Part shown: piece by piece, positions 43,625 to 53,275 of the stretch
Layout of the letters: every line of letters begins with the position of its first letter
Position numbering within the stretch: the stretch's first letter is position 1
Origin: Janthinobacterium sp. TND4EL3
Lineage (GTDB): Bacteria > Pseudomonadota > Gammaproteobacteria > Burkholderiales > Burkholderiaceae_D
Length of the DNA stretch: 64,000 nucleotides
NCBI RefSeq assembly: GCF_900156175.1
Contig: NZ_FTMV01000009.1
Location: 124,001 to 188,000 of the forward strand
Direction of reading: 5' to 3'
The notes under the pieces: model-generated
What the model saw: the letters and a program-made list of their open reading frames with translations, nothing else
The model's database searches: none
What the model was told of the DNA's origin: nothing
Made by a program: the position numbers and the translations under genes

Positions 43625-45703
43625 CTAGAACGTCAGCTGCAAGCCCACATCAATCGACCTGCCCTCGGCCGGCAAGGCTTGCAGCGCCCCGCCGTTCGCC
43701 TTCAGGCCGGACAAGTACACGCCGCCCAGCGGATCCGCATACGCGCGGTTGAACAGATTGCTGACACCGGCGCTCAGGCTGGCCATCTTGTTCAATGCCA
43801 CGCTGCTGCGCAGGTTGACGAGGGCATAGCCGCCCGTTTCCGGTTCGAAGCGGCGCGCATCGACCTTGTCCTTGCGGGCCACGATCTTCGTTTCGATGCG
43901 GCTGTTCCAGGCGCCCAGCCTGTGCTCGACGGCCAGCAAGGCGTTGAACGGCATCATGCGGTACAGGTCGCCGCCATCGCTGCGCTTGCCCCGCGTGTAT
44001 GCGGCATTGCCCGTCGCCATGAAGCGCCCCCAGCGCGCGCTGCTGGCCAGCGGCAACTGCCAGGCCACATTCGCGCCGTACAATTTGGCGTCGTGGTTGG
44101 CAAAGCGCAGCAGGTTGCCGTTGGCCCCCATTTTCATATACGGGTGGAAAGACGCCAGCACGTCGACGTCGATGTAATTGTCGACCTTGCTGTAATACGG
44201 GTTGACGCGCAGGAACCAGCCCTCTTCGCCGCCGCCATGCCAGTCGGCCGTGAACGCCGCCGTGTACGCCGTCTCGGGTTTCAGGTCGATACTGCCCACA
44301 TAGCCGTTGCCGTCGCCAAACCAGTTGGTCATGGTCATGGCCATCGAGCCGCGGCCCCACGAGTAGCGCTCGTACAGGTTGGGCGAGCGCACCTTGCGCG
44401 CCAGCGCGAATGCGTAGCTGCTGGCAAGGTCCGGCGTGAAGGTGGCTTGCGCCGTGGCATCGATATTCGTGTCGCGCCGGCTGCGGCTGCGCGCATTGAA
44501 GGCCCTGGCCGCCATCAGGTCCGGCATGTTCATCATGTTGGTGCCATACGCCTGCACGTCGCCCGCATCCATGCGCACGGATTCGCCGCGCACGCCCAGC
44601 ACGCTCGTCCAGCGACCATCGTGGCGCGTTTCCAGCTCGCCGAACAGCACGGTGCGGTCGCGCTTGCCATCATTGATGTTCAGGTAGGTGCGCGGCCCCA
44701 TCATCATGGAACCGGGCACGGCCGGCCAGTGGTCGTCAAGGCGGAAGCCGTGCCATTCCTGGCCCAGGCGCAACTCGCCCGCCGCCGTCGGCAGGCTGGC
44801 CATCAGCGCATAGCCCGTGTTGCGGCCATGCGTAATCATCGGCATCGCCCCCTTGCGCTCGGGCGAGAAAAAGCCCATCTCGTGGTCCGTCTGCTGCCAG
44901 TAGGCACGCGCATCGAACACGCCCCAGGCAAACGTGCCCTGGTAAGCGAGGTTGGCGAACTGGCCGTGGTTGTCCGTCATGTCCATGTACTGGTTGGGGA
45001 AACCCTGGTACGGGATGTGCTGCACGCCGGCACGCAGGGTCAGCTGCTGGCCATCGCCCTTGGCCGCCAGCACGATGGCCTGGTTGATGCTTTCGTACAT
45101 GCTGGCCAGCACTTTATTGCCGTGGCCATCTTCATAGCTGTGGCCGCGCGTGGTGGCGCCGCTGTAGCCGATGCTCAGCGTGTCGCTGGCGGCCGAGGCG
45201 TTCACGCTGGTCGCCACGCTGTTGTTGACGCTGCGCCCCGACACGGCAAGGCTGCCTTGCGTGAGCAGCCCTGCGCCCGGCTGGGCAAACACGGGCGCGT
45301 TCGATTGCACCTCGATGGTGCCGCCGATGCTGTCGCCGCCCGCGCTGACGGGGGTCACGCCCGCGATCAGGCGGATGCGCTGCACTTGTTGCGGATCAAT
45401 GTAGGACAGCGGCGCATTCATATGATTGGCACAGGCGGACGTCAACTCCATGCCATCGATGCGAATCTTGAGGCGGTCATCGGCAAAACCATTGACGACA
45501 GGCAAGCCCGACACGCCACCGCCTGCCGCCACGCTGTAGCCGGGCGTGCTGGAGAGCATCTGCGCCGTGTCGGCGGCGGGACGGTAGCCCTCCCTGACGC
45601 CCGCGACGATGACTTTCATTTCAGGCATAACCTCTTCAGGGCGCGTTTGCGCCACGGCGGGCATGGCGATGGCGAGGGAAATCAAGAACGGTAAATGTTT
45701 CAT
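43625..45703 (-). CDS. TonB-dependent copper receptor (OprC/NosA-like)
   Basis: 692-residue outer-membrane receptor. Signal peptide MKHLPFLISLAIAMPAVAQ, plug domain with IRIDGMELTSACANHMNAPL, the region typical of copper receptors of the OprC/NosA group, and a 22-strand barrel ending in VGLQLTF with the C-terminal aromatic. Imports copper under TonB drive; substrate inferred from the plug motif. Methionine-rich stretches (GSMMMGP, GTNMMNMPDLM, GSMAMTMT) are consistent with copper binding. It lies 87 bases downstream of a DUF2946 gene, in the same direction. Confidence 0.9.
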   Translation of the reverse strand: MKHLPFLISLAIAMPAVAQTRPEEVMPEMKVIVAGVREGYRPAADTAQMLSSTPGYSVAAGGGVSGLPVVNGFADDRLKIRIDGMELTSACANHMNAPLSYIDPQQVQRIRLIAGVTPVSAGGDSIGGTIEVQSNAPVFAQPGAGLLTQGSLAVSGRSVNNSVATSVNASAASDTLSIGYSGATTRGHSYEDGHGNKVLASMYESINQAIVLAAKGDGQQLTLRAGVQHIPYQGFPNQYMDMTDNHGQFANLAYQGTFAWGVFDARAYWQQTDHEMGFFSPERKGAMPMITHGRNTGYALMASLPTAAGELRLGQEWHGFRLDDHWPAVPGSMMMGPRTYLNINDGKRDRTVLFGELETRHDGRWTSVLGVRGESVRMDAGDVQAYGTNMMNMPDLMAARAFNARSRSRRDTNIDATAQATFTPDLASSYAFALARKVRSPNLYERYSWGRGSMAMTMTNWFGDGNGYVGSIDLKPETAYTAAFTADWHGGGEEGWFLRVNPYYSKVDNYIDVDVLASFHPYMKMGANGNLLRFANHDAKLYGANVAWQLPLASSARWGRFMATGNAAYTRGKRSDGGDLYRMMPFNALLAVEHRLGAWNSRIETKIVARKDKVDARRFEPETGGYALVNLRSSVALNKMASLSAGVSNLFNRAYADPLGGVYLSGLKANGGALQALPAEGRSIDVGLQLTF

Positions 45704-45790
45704 GGTGCTGCTTTCAGTTTCTGTATGGGTAAGGCGAACGGACGCAAGCGCACGGCACGCGCGCGCAAGGCAGTTCAGGGAAAGGACAGA

Positions 45791-46186
45791 TCAGAAAGCG
45801 GCGGGCGGGCCACGGGGCTGGACGGGCGTCCAGGCGAACAGCGGCGTGGCGGACTGGTAGAACAGCACGGGCAGCAAGCCCGTAATGAGCTCGCCGGAAG
45901 CGAGCACGAGAGAGGTGGGCGGAAGCGACAAGGTGTCCGCATGCATGCTGCAGCAAGGGCAATCGCCCATGCGCATGCTGCTCTTGGAAGTATCAGGCGC
46001 GTCCGTGGACAATGTTGCGGGCAACATGTTCATGCCGCCCGCCACCGAGCAGATTTCCAGGCTGGGCACGGCCAGGCCGCTGGCGACCGTCAGCGCGCGC
46101 GACACCGTAGGGGCGAGCGTGGCCAGGAAGATGGCGATACACGCGATCCACAGGACGATGCCGGCCTTGCCTTTGCTGATGAACAT
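45791..46186 (-). CDS. DUF2946 family protein
   Basis: 131-residue protein with an N-terminal hydrophobic helix/signal (GIVLWIACIAIFLATLAPTV) and a periplasmic CPCC motif (MGDCPCCSMHADTLSLPP), characteristic of DUF2946. These proteins often neighbour TonB copper receptors and may handle Cu in the periplasm. The Met/Cys-rich stretch supports metal binding. Encoded upstream of the copper receptor and downstream of the siderophore receptor, all on the minus strand. Confidence 0.85.
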   Translation of the reverse strand: MFISKGKAGIVLWIACIAIFLATLAPTVSRALTVASGLAVPSLEICSVAGGMNMLPATLSTDAPDTSKSSMRMGDCPCCSMHADTLSLPPTSLVLASGELITGLLPVLFYQSATPLFAWTPVQPRGPPAAF

Positions 46187-46241
46187 GGCAACATTGTATC
46201 AGGGCAAGGCCCTTGCGCACAGGGTCCAAGTCAAGCCTGGC

Positions 46242-48377
46242 TTACAAATCCAACTTCACGCTCAGCTTGATGGCGCGCGGCGCGCCCGAGGCCAGCCGCG
46301 TGCCCGCGCCGGCCCAGTAACGCTTGTCGGCAAGGTTTTCCACGTTCAGCTGCCACACGACGGCCTTGTCCAGCACGCGGCTCGCATAGCGGGCACCCGC
46401 GCTGAACAGGCTCACGCCGCCGAGAAAAGCCTGGTTCAGGTCGTTGACGGGACGGGCGCTGTAGTAATACGCGCCGCCGTTGACGGACAGGCCCGGCACG
46501 GCGTCAAACGCGTAGGCAAGAAAGGCGCTGGCCGTGCGCTTCGACGCGTTTTCCGGCGCCTTGCCATTGTAGTCGGCGTTGATGCGGGCAAAGCTTGGGT
46601 CGAGCAGCTGGGCCGACGTCTGCCAGGACAGCTGGCGCGTCAATTTTCCCTGCGTCGAGAGTTCCAGGCCGCGGTAGCGCTGTTCGCCATCCGACGTAAA
46701 GACATTGCTGCTATTCGTGTAATAGCCGGGGCGCGTGATGTCGAACAGCGCGGCGGAAACCAGGGTGCCGGCCGGCGTCAGCCAGCGCGCACCGAGCTCC
46801 TTCTGCTTGCTCACGCCGGGCGCCATCTTGACGCCCTGGTTGACGGTGCCCGTCGGGCCCGTCTCGCCCTCTTCCAGCCCCCGCGCCGTGGACGCGTACA
46901 ACGACAGTTCGGGCGTGGCCTTGTAGATCAATGAGGCCATCGGCGTCGTCTTGCTGACATCGTAGTGGCTGGCGCCCTGGTCGCTCTGATAACTGCTGCG
47001 GCGCACGCCGATGACGCTTTGCCATTGCGGGCCGAAGACCATGCGGTCGAGCGCGTACAGGCCCGTGTCGCGCGTCTCCAGCGCGGCCGTCGTGGGCGCC
47101 GTCGGCTTGGGACCGAACACGACAGTCGTCACGGGCACGGGCTGGTACAGGTTTTGCGACGCGATCGTGTAATTGCTCTGGTAGATAGGATCTTGCGACT
47201 TGTCCGTGCGCGAGGCGCCCAGGGTCAGTTCATGGGCAACCGATCCGGTGTGGAAATTGCCGGCCAGTTCCGCGCGCAGCAGATCCGACGCCGTCACGCT
47301 GTGCTGGATATTGCCCGTGATGCGTCCCGCGCCCGTGGCCAGGGCCGCCGCGTTGTTCAGGCGAAAGATCGCCAGGCGGCGGTCGCGCGCCGTTTCCGAG
47401 TGGCCCGCCTCCACCGTCAAGGCCCAGCCGTCCGAGATGGCGTAGTCGGCGCGCAATTGGGCGTTTTTCGTCTGCGCCTCGAAATGCGACCAGTCGGGGC
47501 CGATCAAGTTGCGCGGGTCGACGGCGCGCGGCAGGCTGATCACGCCCTTCACGGTGGCCGGCAAGGCCACGCCCGCCTGCTCCGTCACCTTGCGGCGGTC
47601 GTATTCGAGGTCCGCCTTGAGCAGCAGTTTATTTGTCACGCGCCAGTCCAGCGCCGTGGAAACAAAGCTGCGGTTGCCGTTGCCGACATGATCGAGGTAG
47701 GAGCCCAGGGTGCCGCCGGCGGCGTTCACGCGCACGCCGAATTCCTGCTGCGCGCCGAAGCGGCGGCCCACGTCGACATGCGCTACGGCACTGCCACTGT
47801 CATCGAGGCTCAAGCCCATGCTGGTGACGGGCTTGCTGCCGGCCCGCTTCGTGACGAAGTTGACGACGCCGGCCGGCGACGTAAAACCGTAGTACAGGGC
47901 CGAGGCGCCCTTCAGCACTTCCACCCTCTCCTTGTTTTCCATGGGTACTTGCGAGAAATTCATGATGGGCATGGAACCGTTGAGGCGGTAATTCGTGCGG
48001 TTTTCCACGGCGATGCCGCGGATGACCAGCTGATCCCACGTGTCGCCGCCGTTTTGCTGGCGCGTCACGCCGGCAGTGTTGCGCACGGCATCGTACAGGC
48101 CGGACACGGCTTGCTGCTCCAGCAATTCGCGCGTGATCACGTTGACGGTCGACGGCACGTCCATGATGTTGGCGCCGCGAAAGCTGCCCGCCTCCGTCGT
48201 GACGGGCACCAGGCCGCGCGCGCGGGCGCCCGTCACCTGCACGGCTTGCATGACTTTCTCATCGCCAGCCGTCAGGTCGTCCTGGCCGCTGGCGCCATGG
48301 GCCGCGTGGGTGGCGAAGGCCAGCGACAAGGCGGCAGCCACTGGAAGTAGTTGCAAAAAAGGAAATACGACGCGCAT
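46242..48377 (-). CDS. TonB-dependent siderophore receptor
   Basis: 711-residue outer-membrane receptor. Signal peptide MRVVFPFLQLLPVAAALSLA; plug domain with IMDVPSTVNVITRELLEQQ and RVEVLKGASALYYGFTSPAG, the FhuE/FpvA-type signature; large barrel. The last residues (IKLSVKLDL) lack the usual terminal Phe/Trp, an oddity. Imports a ferric siderophore, type unknown. The start at 48377 is chosen over 48404 because it precedes a normal signal peptide. A Fur box lies about 70 bases upstream. Confidence 0.9.
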   Translation of the reverse strand: MRVVFPFLQLLPVAAALSLAFATHAAHGASGQDDLTAGDEKVMQAVQVTGARARGLVPVTTEAGSFRGANIMDVPSTVNVITRELLEQQAVSGLYDAVRNTAGVTRQQNGGDTWDQLVIRGIAVENRTNYRLNGSMPIMNFSQVPMENKERVEVLKGASALYYGFTSPAGVVNFVTKRAGSKPVTSMGLSLDDSGSAVAHVDVGRRFGAQQEFGVRVNAAGGTLGSYLDHVGNGNRSFVSTALDWRVTNKLLLKADLEYDRRKVTEQAGVALPATVKGVISLPRAVDPRNLIGPDWSHFEAQTKNAQLRADYAISDGWALTVEAGHSETARDRRLAIFRLNNAAALATGAGRITGNIQHSVTASDLLRAELAGNFHTGSVAHELTLGASRTDKSQDPIYQSNYTIASQNLYQPVPVTTVVFGPKPTAPTTAALETRDTGLYALDRMVFGPQWQSVIGVRRSSYQSDQGASHYDVSKTTPMASLIYKATPELSLYASTARGLEEGETGPTGTVNQGVKMAPGVSKQKELGARWLTPAGTLVSAALFDITRPGYYTNSSNVFTSDGEQRYRGLELSTQGKLTRQLSWQTSAQLLDPSFARINADYNGKAPENASKRTASAFLAYAFDAVPGLSVNGGAYYYSARPVNDLNQAFLGGVSLFSAGARYASRVLDKAVVWQLNVENLADKRYWAGAGTRLASGAPRAIKLSVKLDL

Positions 48378-48444
48378 AAAGACGGGACTTTCAACAGACA
48401 ACATTAATAAAAGGAAACTTCAGGTTACGCGGCATGATATCCGT

Positions 48445-48463
48445 AACGAGAATCATTCGCAAT
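48445..48463 (-). promoter_or_regulatory. Fur box upstream of the siderophore receptor
   Basis: AACGAGAATCATTCGCAAT matches the 19-base Fur consensus at about 14 positions, with the GAGAATCATTC core clear. It lies 68 bases before the receptor's start on the minus strand and predicts iron-repressed expression of the metal-uptake genes. Confidence 0.75.
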
Positions 48464-48633
48464 GAATGAATGGCAATCCGTGCGATTGTGGGAGTTTCAT
48501 GGGATAAACAGGTGCTTAAGGCGCCTGTTGTCACTTGAACACGTTTGAATTTTGCAGATGAGCTCGCAAAGAGGCATACTGACAGTCACGGCGCGCAGGA
48601 CGCGCCGCCCAACAAGATACTAAAGGTAAGTTC

Positions 48634-51600
48634 GTGAACACAATCGACAAGAAAAGCGTGCAGACGAAAACATTTCGCTGGAAACGCTGGCAGCGCTGGG
48701 CCGTCGGCACCGGCTGCGCCCTCGCCGCCTACAGCGCGGCCGGCTTCTGGCTGGTGCCCTACGTCATTAAAGACCAACTGCCCAAATTTGCCGAGAAAGA
48801 ACTCGCGCGCCAGGCCAGCATCGCCGACGTGCGCTTCAATCCGTTTACCCTGCGCCTGGAAGCGGAGCAGATCGCCTTCAGGGAAGCGCCTGGCGACCAG
48901 GCTGCGCCGCTGCTGTCCATCGGCGCCCTGGCCGTGCAGCTGGAATGGAAATCCATCGTGCGCCGCGCCTGGAGCCTGGCCGAAATCCGCATCACGGCGC
49001 CGCAGGCACATCTGACGATCACGCCGGACGGCAAGTTCAACCTGGCCGAAGTGCTTGCCACCTGGCAACGCAAGCATCCGGAAAAGAGCGAAGGCGGCAT
49101 GCCGCGCCTCGTCATTGGGCACTTTGCGCTGGAACAAGGCAAAGTGGAATGGCAAGACCAGAAGGCGGGCTATACGGACAACTTCACCCCCATCGCCTTT
49201 TCGCTCGACAATATTTCGACCCTGCCAGACGCCAACGGCAGCTACACCTTCAGCGCCGATGCGGCGCGCGGCGGCAAGCTGCACTGGCGCGGCACGGCTT
49301 CGCTAAACCCCATCCGTGGCGATGGCGAACTGATCCTGACCGACGCCTCCCTGCCCGGCCTGGCCGCCTATTTGAAAGCGTACACGCGGGCGACGGTGGC
49401 CAGCGGCAAGCTGTCGGCGCGCCTGCCCTACGCCTTTTCCTATGCGGACGGCACGCTGGAAGCGACGCTCAAGGGCGCAGGCCTGGCCCTGCGCGACCTG
49501 GCCCTGGTGCGGGACGGCAAGGGAGAACCATTCACGGCGATGACCACCCTGGCCGTCACGGGCGCCGACGTGGACCTGGCGCGCCAGAGCGTCACGGTGG
49601 GCAAGATCAGCCTCGACGGCGGCAAGGTGGCCGTGCGCCGCGACAGCAAGGGCGAGATCGACGTGGCAAACCTGATGCTGCCTGGCACCCCTGCACCGGC
49701 AGCTTCCGCCGCGCCCGCCAAGCCGGGCAAGTGGAAAGTGGACTTGAAACAAGTGGCCCTGGCCAACGTGGACGTGTCCGCCATCGATGAAACCGTCTCC
49801 CCGGCCCTGCAGTTGAGCGCCAGACAGTTGCAACTGCAATTGCAATTGGGCCTGCAGCAGGGGCCAGCGGGCATGGCTACCGTGATCGACGGCGCCAGCT
49901 TTGCACTGGCCGATCTGGCCATGCAACGGGGCACGCAAACCCCGTTCAAGCTGGCCCAGCTGGGTTTTACTGAGGGCAAGATTGACCTGGCCGCGCATAC
50001 CGTCCACCTGGGCGCCGTGACGGCCAGCGGCGCGCAGATCGACCTGGCGCGCAACCGCCACGGCGAGTTTGCGATTGCGCAAAAGCTGCCCGTATTTGCT
50101 GACAGCAAGGCCGACGCGGGCAAGGACGCCCCGTCCACACCGTGGACCACGACGGTGGACAAGGTCGAGCTGAGCAAGTTTGGCGCCCGTGTCGACGATG
50201 CGGGCACGGGCATCAAGGTCAATGTGCAGGATGCGCGTCTGTCGCTGCACAACGCCAGCAACGACATGAAGCAGGCGCTGCCGTTCGAACTGGGCGTGGG
50301 CCTGCGCGAGGGCGGACTGCTGACGGCCAGCGGCAAGTTCGTGCCGGGCACGGGCGCCGTCGATGCGCAGCTGAACCTGAAGCAGCTGGCCCTGGCGCCC
50401 GTGCAACCGCTGCTGGCGCAGCATCTGAAACTGAAGCTGGCGGGCGGCGCCGTGTCCGGCAGCGGCCGCCTGACGACGGGCGGCGGCGCGCCGAAGGCGC
50501 CCAAGCTGCGCTATGTGGGCGGCGTGGACATCGCCGGCCTCGTGCTCAATGAAACGGATGGCAAGCGCTTTGCTTCATGGAAGAGCGTGCGCGCCGACAA
50601 GCTGACGGCCAGCGTCGGCCCCGATTTTGTCGACATCCCCGAACTGCGCGTGGTGGAACCGAATGCCCAGCTGATCATCGAAAACGACCGCAGCCTGAAC
50701 GCGCAGCGCCTGCTGGTGAAGGCGCCGGAGCCGGCCACGGCACCCGCTCCTGCTACCGCCACCGCCACCGCGCCAGCGGCCGACGCCGGTTTCCCCGTGC
50801 GCGTGCGCCGCGTGCGCCTGCAGAATGCCAAGCTGGACTTTGCCGACCTGAGCCTGCGGCCCCAGTTTGCGGCGAAGATCTATGAACTCAATGGCGTCGT
50901 CACGGGCCTGTCGACGAGGCGCGATGCGCGCAGCCAGATCGAACTGGACGGCCGCATCGACGAATTCGGCCTGGCGCGCGTGCGGGGACAGCTCAATCCC
51001 TTCGCCCCGACCGACAACACGGACTTGAACGTCGTCTTCAAGAATGTCGACATGGTCTCCGCCTCGCCGTACACGATGAAGTTCGCCGGATACAAAGTGG
51101 CCGAAGGCAAGATTTCGCTGGACTTGCAGTACAAGGTACGCAACCGCCAGCTCGACGGCACCAACCAGATCGTGCTCGACAAGCTGACCCTGGGCGAGCG
51201 CATCGACAGCCCGGACGCCCTGAAACTGCCGCTGGAACTGGCGCTGGCCATCCTCAAGGACAGCGACGGGCGCATCGACCTGGGCTTGCCCGTGTCGGGC
51301 GACATGAACGACCCGCAATTCAGCTATGGCGCCCTGATCTGGAAAGCCGTCGGCAATGTGCTGACGAAGATCGTCACGGCGCCGTTCCGCGCCCTGGGCA
51401 ACCTGCTGGGCATCAGCGCCGACAAGCTCGAAGCCATCGATTTCGACGCGGGCAGCGCCGTGCTGCTGCCGCCCGAGCGGGAAAAGCTCAAGCAGGTGGC
51501 GCACATCCTGGCCAAGCGCGAACAGCTGAAGCTGGCCGTGCCGGGCCAGTACAGCGACACGGACGGGGCCGCCCTGCGCGCCCAGGCCGTGCGCCGCGCC

Positions 51601-52086
51601 GTCGCCGCCAAGGCCGGCATCAAGCTGGAAGCGGGCGAAGAAGCGGGACCGTTGAACCTGGGCGAACGCAAGATACGGGGCGCCCTGCGCGAGCTGTACG
51701 CGGAGCGCTTCGGCAAGGCCGAGCTGGACAAGCAAAAGAAAGCGGCGGAGTCGGCCGTACCAGCCACTGCGGCGGCATCCAGCGCCTCCGCGCCGGCGGC
51801 GGCCAAAATCCCCGTCCTGCAGCGCCTGGGGAAATTGATCGAGGGCGAGCCGCAAGTGGCCGACACGGGCGCCTTCTACAGCGGCTTGCGCGAGCAGCTG
51901 GAAGCCAAACAGCCCCTGCCTGCCGATGCCTTGAGCAAGCTGGGCGCCCAGCGCAGCGCAGCCATCCTGGCGGCTCTGCAGCAGGACGGCACGCCGCCGG
52001 CCAGGGTCAGCGCCGGTGCGCCGGAAAAAACAGACGCGGCACCGGGCAAGCTGGTGGGAGTGAAACTGGGATTGGCGGCGCAATAA
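48634..52086 (+). CDS. DUF748 (AsmA-like) giant envelope protein
   Basis: 1150-residue protein. An N-terminal transmembrane anchor (WAVGTGCALAAYSAAGFWLV) precedes a long periplasmic beta-rich region with repeated AsmA/DUF748-type blocks (LADLRFNPFTLRLEA-like, here VRFNPFTLRLEAEQIAF). A C-terminal block VPGQYSDTDGAALRAQAVRR resembles an OmpA-like or TAM-type tail. Relatives are lipid-transport and envelope-integrity proteins; the role here is inferred. The GTG start at 48634 has AAAGG about ten bases upstream. No operon partner is obvious. Confidence 0.88.
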   Translation: MNTIDKKSVQTKTFRWKRWQRWAVGTGCALAAYSAAGFWLVPYVIKDQLPKFAEKELARQASIADVRFNPFTLRLEAEQIAFREAPGDQAAPLLSIGALAVQLEWKSIVRRAWSLAEIRITAPQAHLTITPDGKFNLAEVLATWQRKHPEKSEGGMPRLVIGHFALEQGKVEWQDQKAGYTDNFTPIAFSLDNISTLPDANGSYTFSADAARGGKLHWRGTASLNPIRGDGELILTDASLPGLAAYLKAYTRATVASGKLSARLPYAFSYADGTLEATLKGAGLALRDLALVRDGKGEPFTAMTTLAVTGADVDLARQSVTVGKISLDGGKVAVRRDSKGEIDVANLMLPGTPAPAASAAPAKPGKWKVDLKQVALANVDVSAIDETVSPALQLSARQLQLQLQLGLQQGPAGMATVIDGASFALADLAMQRGTQTPFKLAQLGFTEGKIDLAAHTVHLGAVTASGAQIDLARNRHGEFAIAQKLPVFADSKADAGKDAPSTPWTTTVDKVELSKFGARVDDAGTGIKVNVQDARLSLHNASNDMKQALPFELGVGLREGGLLTASGKFVPGTGAVDAQLNLKQLALAPVQPLLAQHLKLKLAGGAVSGSGRLTTGGGAPKAPKLRYVGGVDIAGLVLNETDGKRFASWKSVRADKLTASVGPDFVDIPELRVVEPNAQLIIENDRSLNAQRLLVKAPEPATAPAPATATATAPAADAGFPVRVRRVRLQNAKLDFADLSLRPQFAAKIYELNGVVTGLSTRRDARSQIELDGRIDEFGLARVRGQLNPFAPTDNTDLNVVFKNVDMVSASPYTMKFAGYKVAEGKISLDLQYKVRNRQLDGTNQIVLDKLTLGERIDSPDALKLPLELALAILKDSDGRIDLGLPVSGDMNDPQFSYGALIWKAVGNVLTKIVTAPFRALGNLLGISADKLEAIDFDAGSAVLLPPEREKLKQVAHILAKREQLKLAVPGQYSDTDGAALRAQAVRRAVAAKAGIKLEAGEEAGPLNLGERKIRGALRELYAERFGKAELDKQKKAAESAVPATAAASSASAPAAAKIPVLQRLGKLIEGEPQVADTGAFYSGLREQLEAKQPLPADALSKLGAQRSAAILAALQQDGTPPARVSAGAPEKTDAAPGKLVGVKLGLAAQ

Positions 52087-52107
52087 AATAAGGAAACCAT
52101 CTGACGC

Positions 52108-53199
52108 ATGAAAAACCTCGACAAGGTAGCACCCTATACATGGTCTGTCGCGCAAGGCGACTGGGGCACAATGACAAGGTTACTCGCTGAAACAGCAATA
52201 TCGGCCAAAGACAGCATCTCCTTTGCTGACAAGACGCTGCTGGCTAATTACGTCTACAAAAAAAATGGCACCTACAAGCTGATATATACGACTGTCGCGA
52301 TGGATGGCAGTATTGAAAACTACGCCGAGGATGACGGCATTTTGCCGACACTGTTCCTGAGTCCGGATCAGGAAAATTATGTTTCCGTCATTCCCTATCA
52401 TCCTGATAAAGAACTGGAAATCAGCATTCCCGTCTTTCATCGTGACGATGTGGAAATGCCAAAGGGCAACCGTCCATTTACCGGACACTTCATTGGAACG
52501 ACGGGCTCACATTCGATATTTCACGATGTGGATTTTAACGATAAGAAACCGGACAAAATCCTGGCCATCGAGTTTATCAATGGGAAGCTGAAGAAGAAAC
52601 ACAATAGCAAGGTCCCCTTGCCCGCAAATAACCGCATTGCCATTTGCAACAAGGCGACCCACTTGCTGGCCAATGACGGCAGCATCCTGCTGCACCGGGA
52701 GGTCGATGAAAAAGGCAATGTCACGCGCTCGCGGGAGATTGAGGCGAAGGATATCCCAGTTTTGCAGATATTAAGCGCCTCCTTCGACAGGGATTCTTAT
52801 CTGCTGGCGCAAGAAAACGATAAAATCATTATCGAAAAAATAGCTGCGTCCGGGGCAAGCGAGATCATTGAATTGGTGGACTTTGCCGATCCGCTGTTCA
52901 ATACATGGCAGCCAGTCAACATCGCAGACGATACTTTTGTCACGCGGTTCAATACCGAGTTTGGAAACGGCTGGCTGACCACGCAAAATGATAAATTACT
53001 GGAAATATTCTATAGCAAAGGCGTGCAAGGCTACCGGAACCTGCTGACCAACGAGGTTCTGTCGATACCCGGTGACAAATTGATCATTTCCAGCATCAGC
53101 AAGACCACGGAGCGTGCCTATGCGGTCGTGCTCTACCCGCTGGCGGACGATACTGCGGAGAATGCCGAACTCATCGTCTTGAATCGCCGCTTGCCATAG
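52108..53199 (+). CDS. uncharacterised 363-residue protein
   Basis: Soluble protein, markedly AT-richer than its neighbours, rich in beta segments (YKLIYTTVAMDG, YVSVIPYHPDKELEI, YLLAQENDKIIIEKI) with regular spacing that could form a beta-propeller. No signal peptide, no motif. AAGGA lies about 15 bases before the ATG. It starts 21 bases after the DUF748 gene and could be co-transcribed with it. It ends at a strong hairpin (53219-53259). The composition suggests acquisition. Confidence 0.7.
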   Translation: MKNLDKVAPYTWSVAQGDWGTMTRLLAETAISAKDSISFADKTLLANYVYKKNGTYKLIYTTVAMDGSIENYAEDDGILPTLFLSPDQENYVSVIPYHPDKELEISIPVFHRDDVEMPKGNRPFTGHFIGTTGSHSIFHDVDFNDKKPDKILAIEFINGKLKKKHNSKVPLPANNRIAICNKATHLLANDGSILLHREVDEKGNVTRSREIEAKDIPVLQILSASFDRDSYLLAQENDKIIIEKIAASGASEIIELVDFADPLFNTWQPVNIADDTFVTRFNTEFGNGWLTTQNDKLLEIFYSKGVQGYRNLLTNEVLSIPGDKLIISSISKTTERAYAVVLYPLADDTAENAELIVLNRRLP

Positions 53200-53218
53200 C
53201 GTCGGGGCCCTCAATGGC

Positions 53219-53259
53219 AGCGCATCGGCGGCATGGCCAGTCCATGCCGCCGATGCGCT
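53219..53259. terminator. perfect 18-base inverted repeat between convergent genes
   Basis: Arms AGCGCATCGGCGGCATGG (53219-53236) and CCATGCCGCCGATGCGCT (53242-53259) are perfect complements with a five-base loop. It lies 20 bases after the 363-residue protein's stop and 17 bases before the glucose dehydrogenase stop, so it could stop transcription both ways. No long T-tract follows. Confidence 0.8.
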
Positions 53260-53275
53260 TCACTTACTTCTCCTC

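Noticed and set aside
43616..45694. 692-codon plus-strand open frame
   Set aside because: Mirror of the copper receptor gene; the receptor has signal peptide, plug motif and C-terminal aromatic.
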